A stretch of DNA of 64,000 bases from Flammeovirga aprica JL-4. Its GTDB lineage: Bacteria > Bacteroidota > Bacteroidia > Cytophagales > Flammeovirgaceae. Location: contig NZ_JABANE010000001.1 in the NCBI RefSeq assembly GCF_012844305.1, forward strand, positions 1 through 64,000, in the 5' to 3' direction. Positions 62,859-64,000 of this stretch are shown here, piece by piece. Positions within the stretch are counted from its first letter, which is position 1; each line of letters begins with the position of its first letter. The notes below the pieces were generated by a model. That model saw nothing but the letters and a program-made list of their open reading frames with translations. It was not told the origin of the DNA and made no database searches. The position numbers were made by a program, and so were the translations under genes.

Positions 62859-64000
62859 TTACTTCAGAAGGTATAGTTTACCAATATTGTGCTTAAACAG
62901 GTTGTCTTTACTAGTATTTCTATGCTGATATTCTCCACTGTTTTTTTGAGGTATAATTACTCTATAAAGGTAGACTCCATTGGCCAATTGATCCCCGAAT
63001 TCATCTCTACCGTCCCAAGCGTATTCGGAAATATTAGTACCCACTCTTATTGGGCCGAGTTCATCCTGGAAAATCTCTTTGACAACTCTACCAGTAACCG
63101 TCATAATTTGAATTTTTATTTGATCGGGTACTTCAATTCCTGTGACTTGGAAAACAAATCGTACTTTATCAGAAAAAGGATTAGGATAAGGGTAGAAATT
63201 GGTAATAGTGGATTCTTTGCTAATTTCAAATTTCATCTGTAAATAAGGTCTTTGATTTGCAGATTCCACAGATCCATTGCCAGCACCATTTCCTGTTACA
63301 TCCCTACCTTCAATTTGCAAGGTGTAAATACCATCTTTAATATTTCCATCAATATCAATGTGATTGGTATTCGCTAGTTGATTCAGCGGTAATGAGGCAA
63401 TGATGTGATTTTTACTCCCCATATTTTCAAAAGAAAACAAAAGGGAATCTAATACATTGAAACTGTCATCCTCTTCATTTTTAATAGATAAAGTCAATAA
63501 ATTAGCCAGTGGATCATCGGTGTGATTTTCCAACCTTAGAAATTCATTTTCATCAATAAGACTTATAGAAACTTCTGAAGTAGGAGATACAATGTCTCCG
63601 CTTATAATTCTTTGTCCATCGAAAAGTATTTCAACGAGAGGGTTGGTGTTGTCAACGCCTACATTGAATCTAGAATTGACAGAGTTGTTGTTATAAAAAT
63701 TTTCAAGAAGTTGAATGTCTGGATTTGTAACTAAGGACATAGACACATTTCCGGTAAGTTGATCACCCCATGTATCTGGTTTTATTTTAAAATTATATTC
63801 ACCTCCTGCAATAAGAGGAGGTATAGTGATTGTATCCGTGATGATCTTATTTTCATTTTTATAAGTAAGTACAGTAGGAACTTCTTCTTTGAAAGATTGT
63901 TTTGAAATATTCTTCAATAAGAACTCATATTCGATACCTTGTCCTTGCTGTACTTCTTTTATATCAGTGATATCAGCGATGTCTTTATAAGTCATCACAG
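62859..64000 (-). CDS. 3' part of large T9SS-associated protein (PorU2-like), truncated by window end
   Basis: At least 379 residues remain, open to the right window edge without a stop, so the gene continues beyond it. The visible part has a CARDB-like beta domain (IEYEFLLKNISKQSF), an Ig-like stretch and a C-terminal FlgD-like/T9SS tail: PYPNPFSDKVRFVFQVTG, IKIQIMTVTGRVVKEI, YAWDGRDEFGDQLANGVYLYRV and a final KLYLLK. This C-terminus is found in large sortase-related proteins of Cytophagales; the identity is inferred from these motifs alone. A GTG or ATG at 63998/63995 is unlikely to be the true start. Confidence 0.6.
   Translation of the reverse strand, partial: VMTYKDIADITDIKEVQQGQGIEYEFLLKNISKQSFKEEVPTVLTYKNENKIITDTITIPPLIAGGEYNFKIKPDTWGDQLTGNVSMSLVTNPDIQLLENFYNNNSVNSRFNVGVDNTNPLVEILFDGQRIISGDIVSPTSEVSISLIDENEFLRLENHTDDPLANLLTLSIKNEEDDSFNVLDSLLFSFENMGSKNHIIASLPLNQLANTNHIDIDGNIKDGIYTLQIEGRDVTGNGAGNGSVESANQRPYLQMKFEISKESTITNFYPYPNPFSDKVRFVFQVTGIEVPDQIKIQIMTVTGRVVKEIFQDELGPIRVGTNISEYAWDGRDEFGDQLANGVYLYRVIIPQKNSGEYQHRNTSKDNLFKHNIGKLYLLK

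Overview
The window is AT-rich chromosomal DNA of a Bacteroidota bacterium, most likely a gliding marine member of the Cytophagales (Flammeovirga-like; this genus-level guess is inference). The signs are a GldB gliding lipoprotein, C-terminal type IX secretion sorting domains, lipoproteins with short lipoboxes, the usual absence of strong Shine-Dalgarno sites, and several promoters of the Bacteroidota type (TTTG, 19-21 bases, TAnnTTTG). I see no phage, insertion sequence, CRISPR array or rRNA. The gene content is core genome and housekeeping in character.

Layout. 0.2-6.4 kb: saccharopine dehydrogenase-like enzyme, EngB GTPase, three tandem tRNA-Asn genes, FabD, a degenerate receiver protein and three small envelope lipoproteins. 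6.8-13.6 kb: a four-gene tetR-tolC-membrane fusion-RND efflux operon with a candidate operator at its predicted start site. 14-24 kb: a T9SS cargo protein, sugar-nucleotide epimerase, a TrkA-like K+ regulator with uridine kinase, a PDZ-aspartyl protease, then the birA / rsfS-ftsH cluster and a MarR regulator with paired palindromes. 24.2-24.6 kb: a Lys-Leu-Lys tRNA operon on the minus strand. 25-36 kb: a membrane sensor without an output domain, an MFS sugar transporter, GT9 glycosyltransferase with DUF4254, RlmB, an M28 peptidase and an acyl-CoA dehydrogenase. 36-43 kb: tRNA-Ser, YihY, a thioesterase, grpE-dnaJ, an M20 amidohydrolase and a LolC/E-type permease. 43.6-49.3 kb: a large WG-repeat protein, a NhaD-like antiporter and GldB. 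49.7-54.6 kb: hpf, xer recombinase and rpsU (an order common in Bacteroidota), a K+ channel, rhomboid and PhoH. 54.7-64 kb: PBP4, a TPR-GAF-SpoIIE phosphatase, two polytopic GT-C-like membrane proteins that overlap tail to tail, and the 3' part of a large T9SS-type gene running off the right end.

The most interesting signals are non-coding. Two long hairpins, at 6374-6535 (plus) and 38496-38632 (minus), share an ungapped 64-base core with 56 identical bases and a paired position that has changed on both sides. Each lies just after a stop codon, in the same orientation as that gene, and just before an intrinsic terminator (after the cytochrome-like lipoprotein gene and after dnaJ). They look like members of one undescribed 3'-UTR RNA or mobile hairpin family. 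Two further intergenic regions look like independent small RNA genes: about 18026-18185 (promoter, two hairpins, terminator) and about 49441-49616 (closing stem, internal hairpins, terminator).

Gene functions were assigned by recognising protein motifs by eye; no database search was run. Starts were moved inward where the longest frame ran upstream of an obvious family start or signal peptide.
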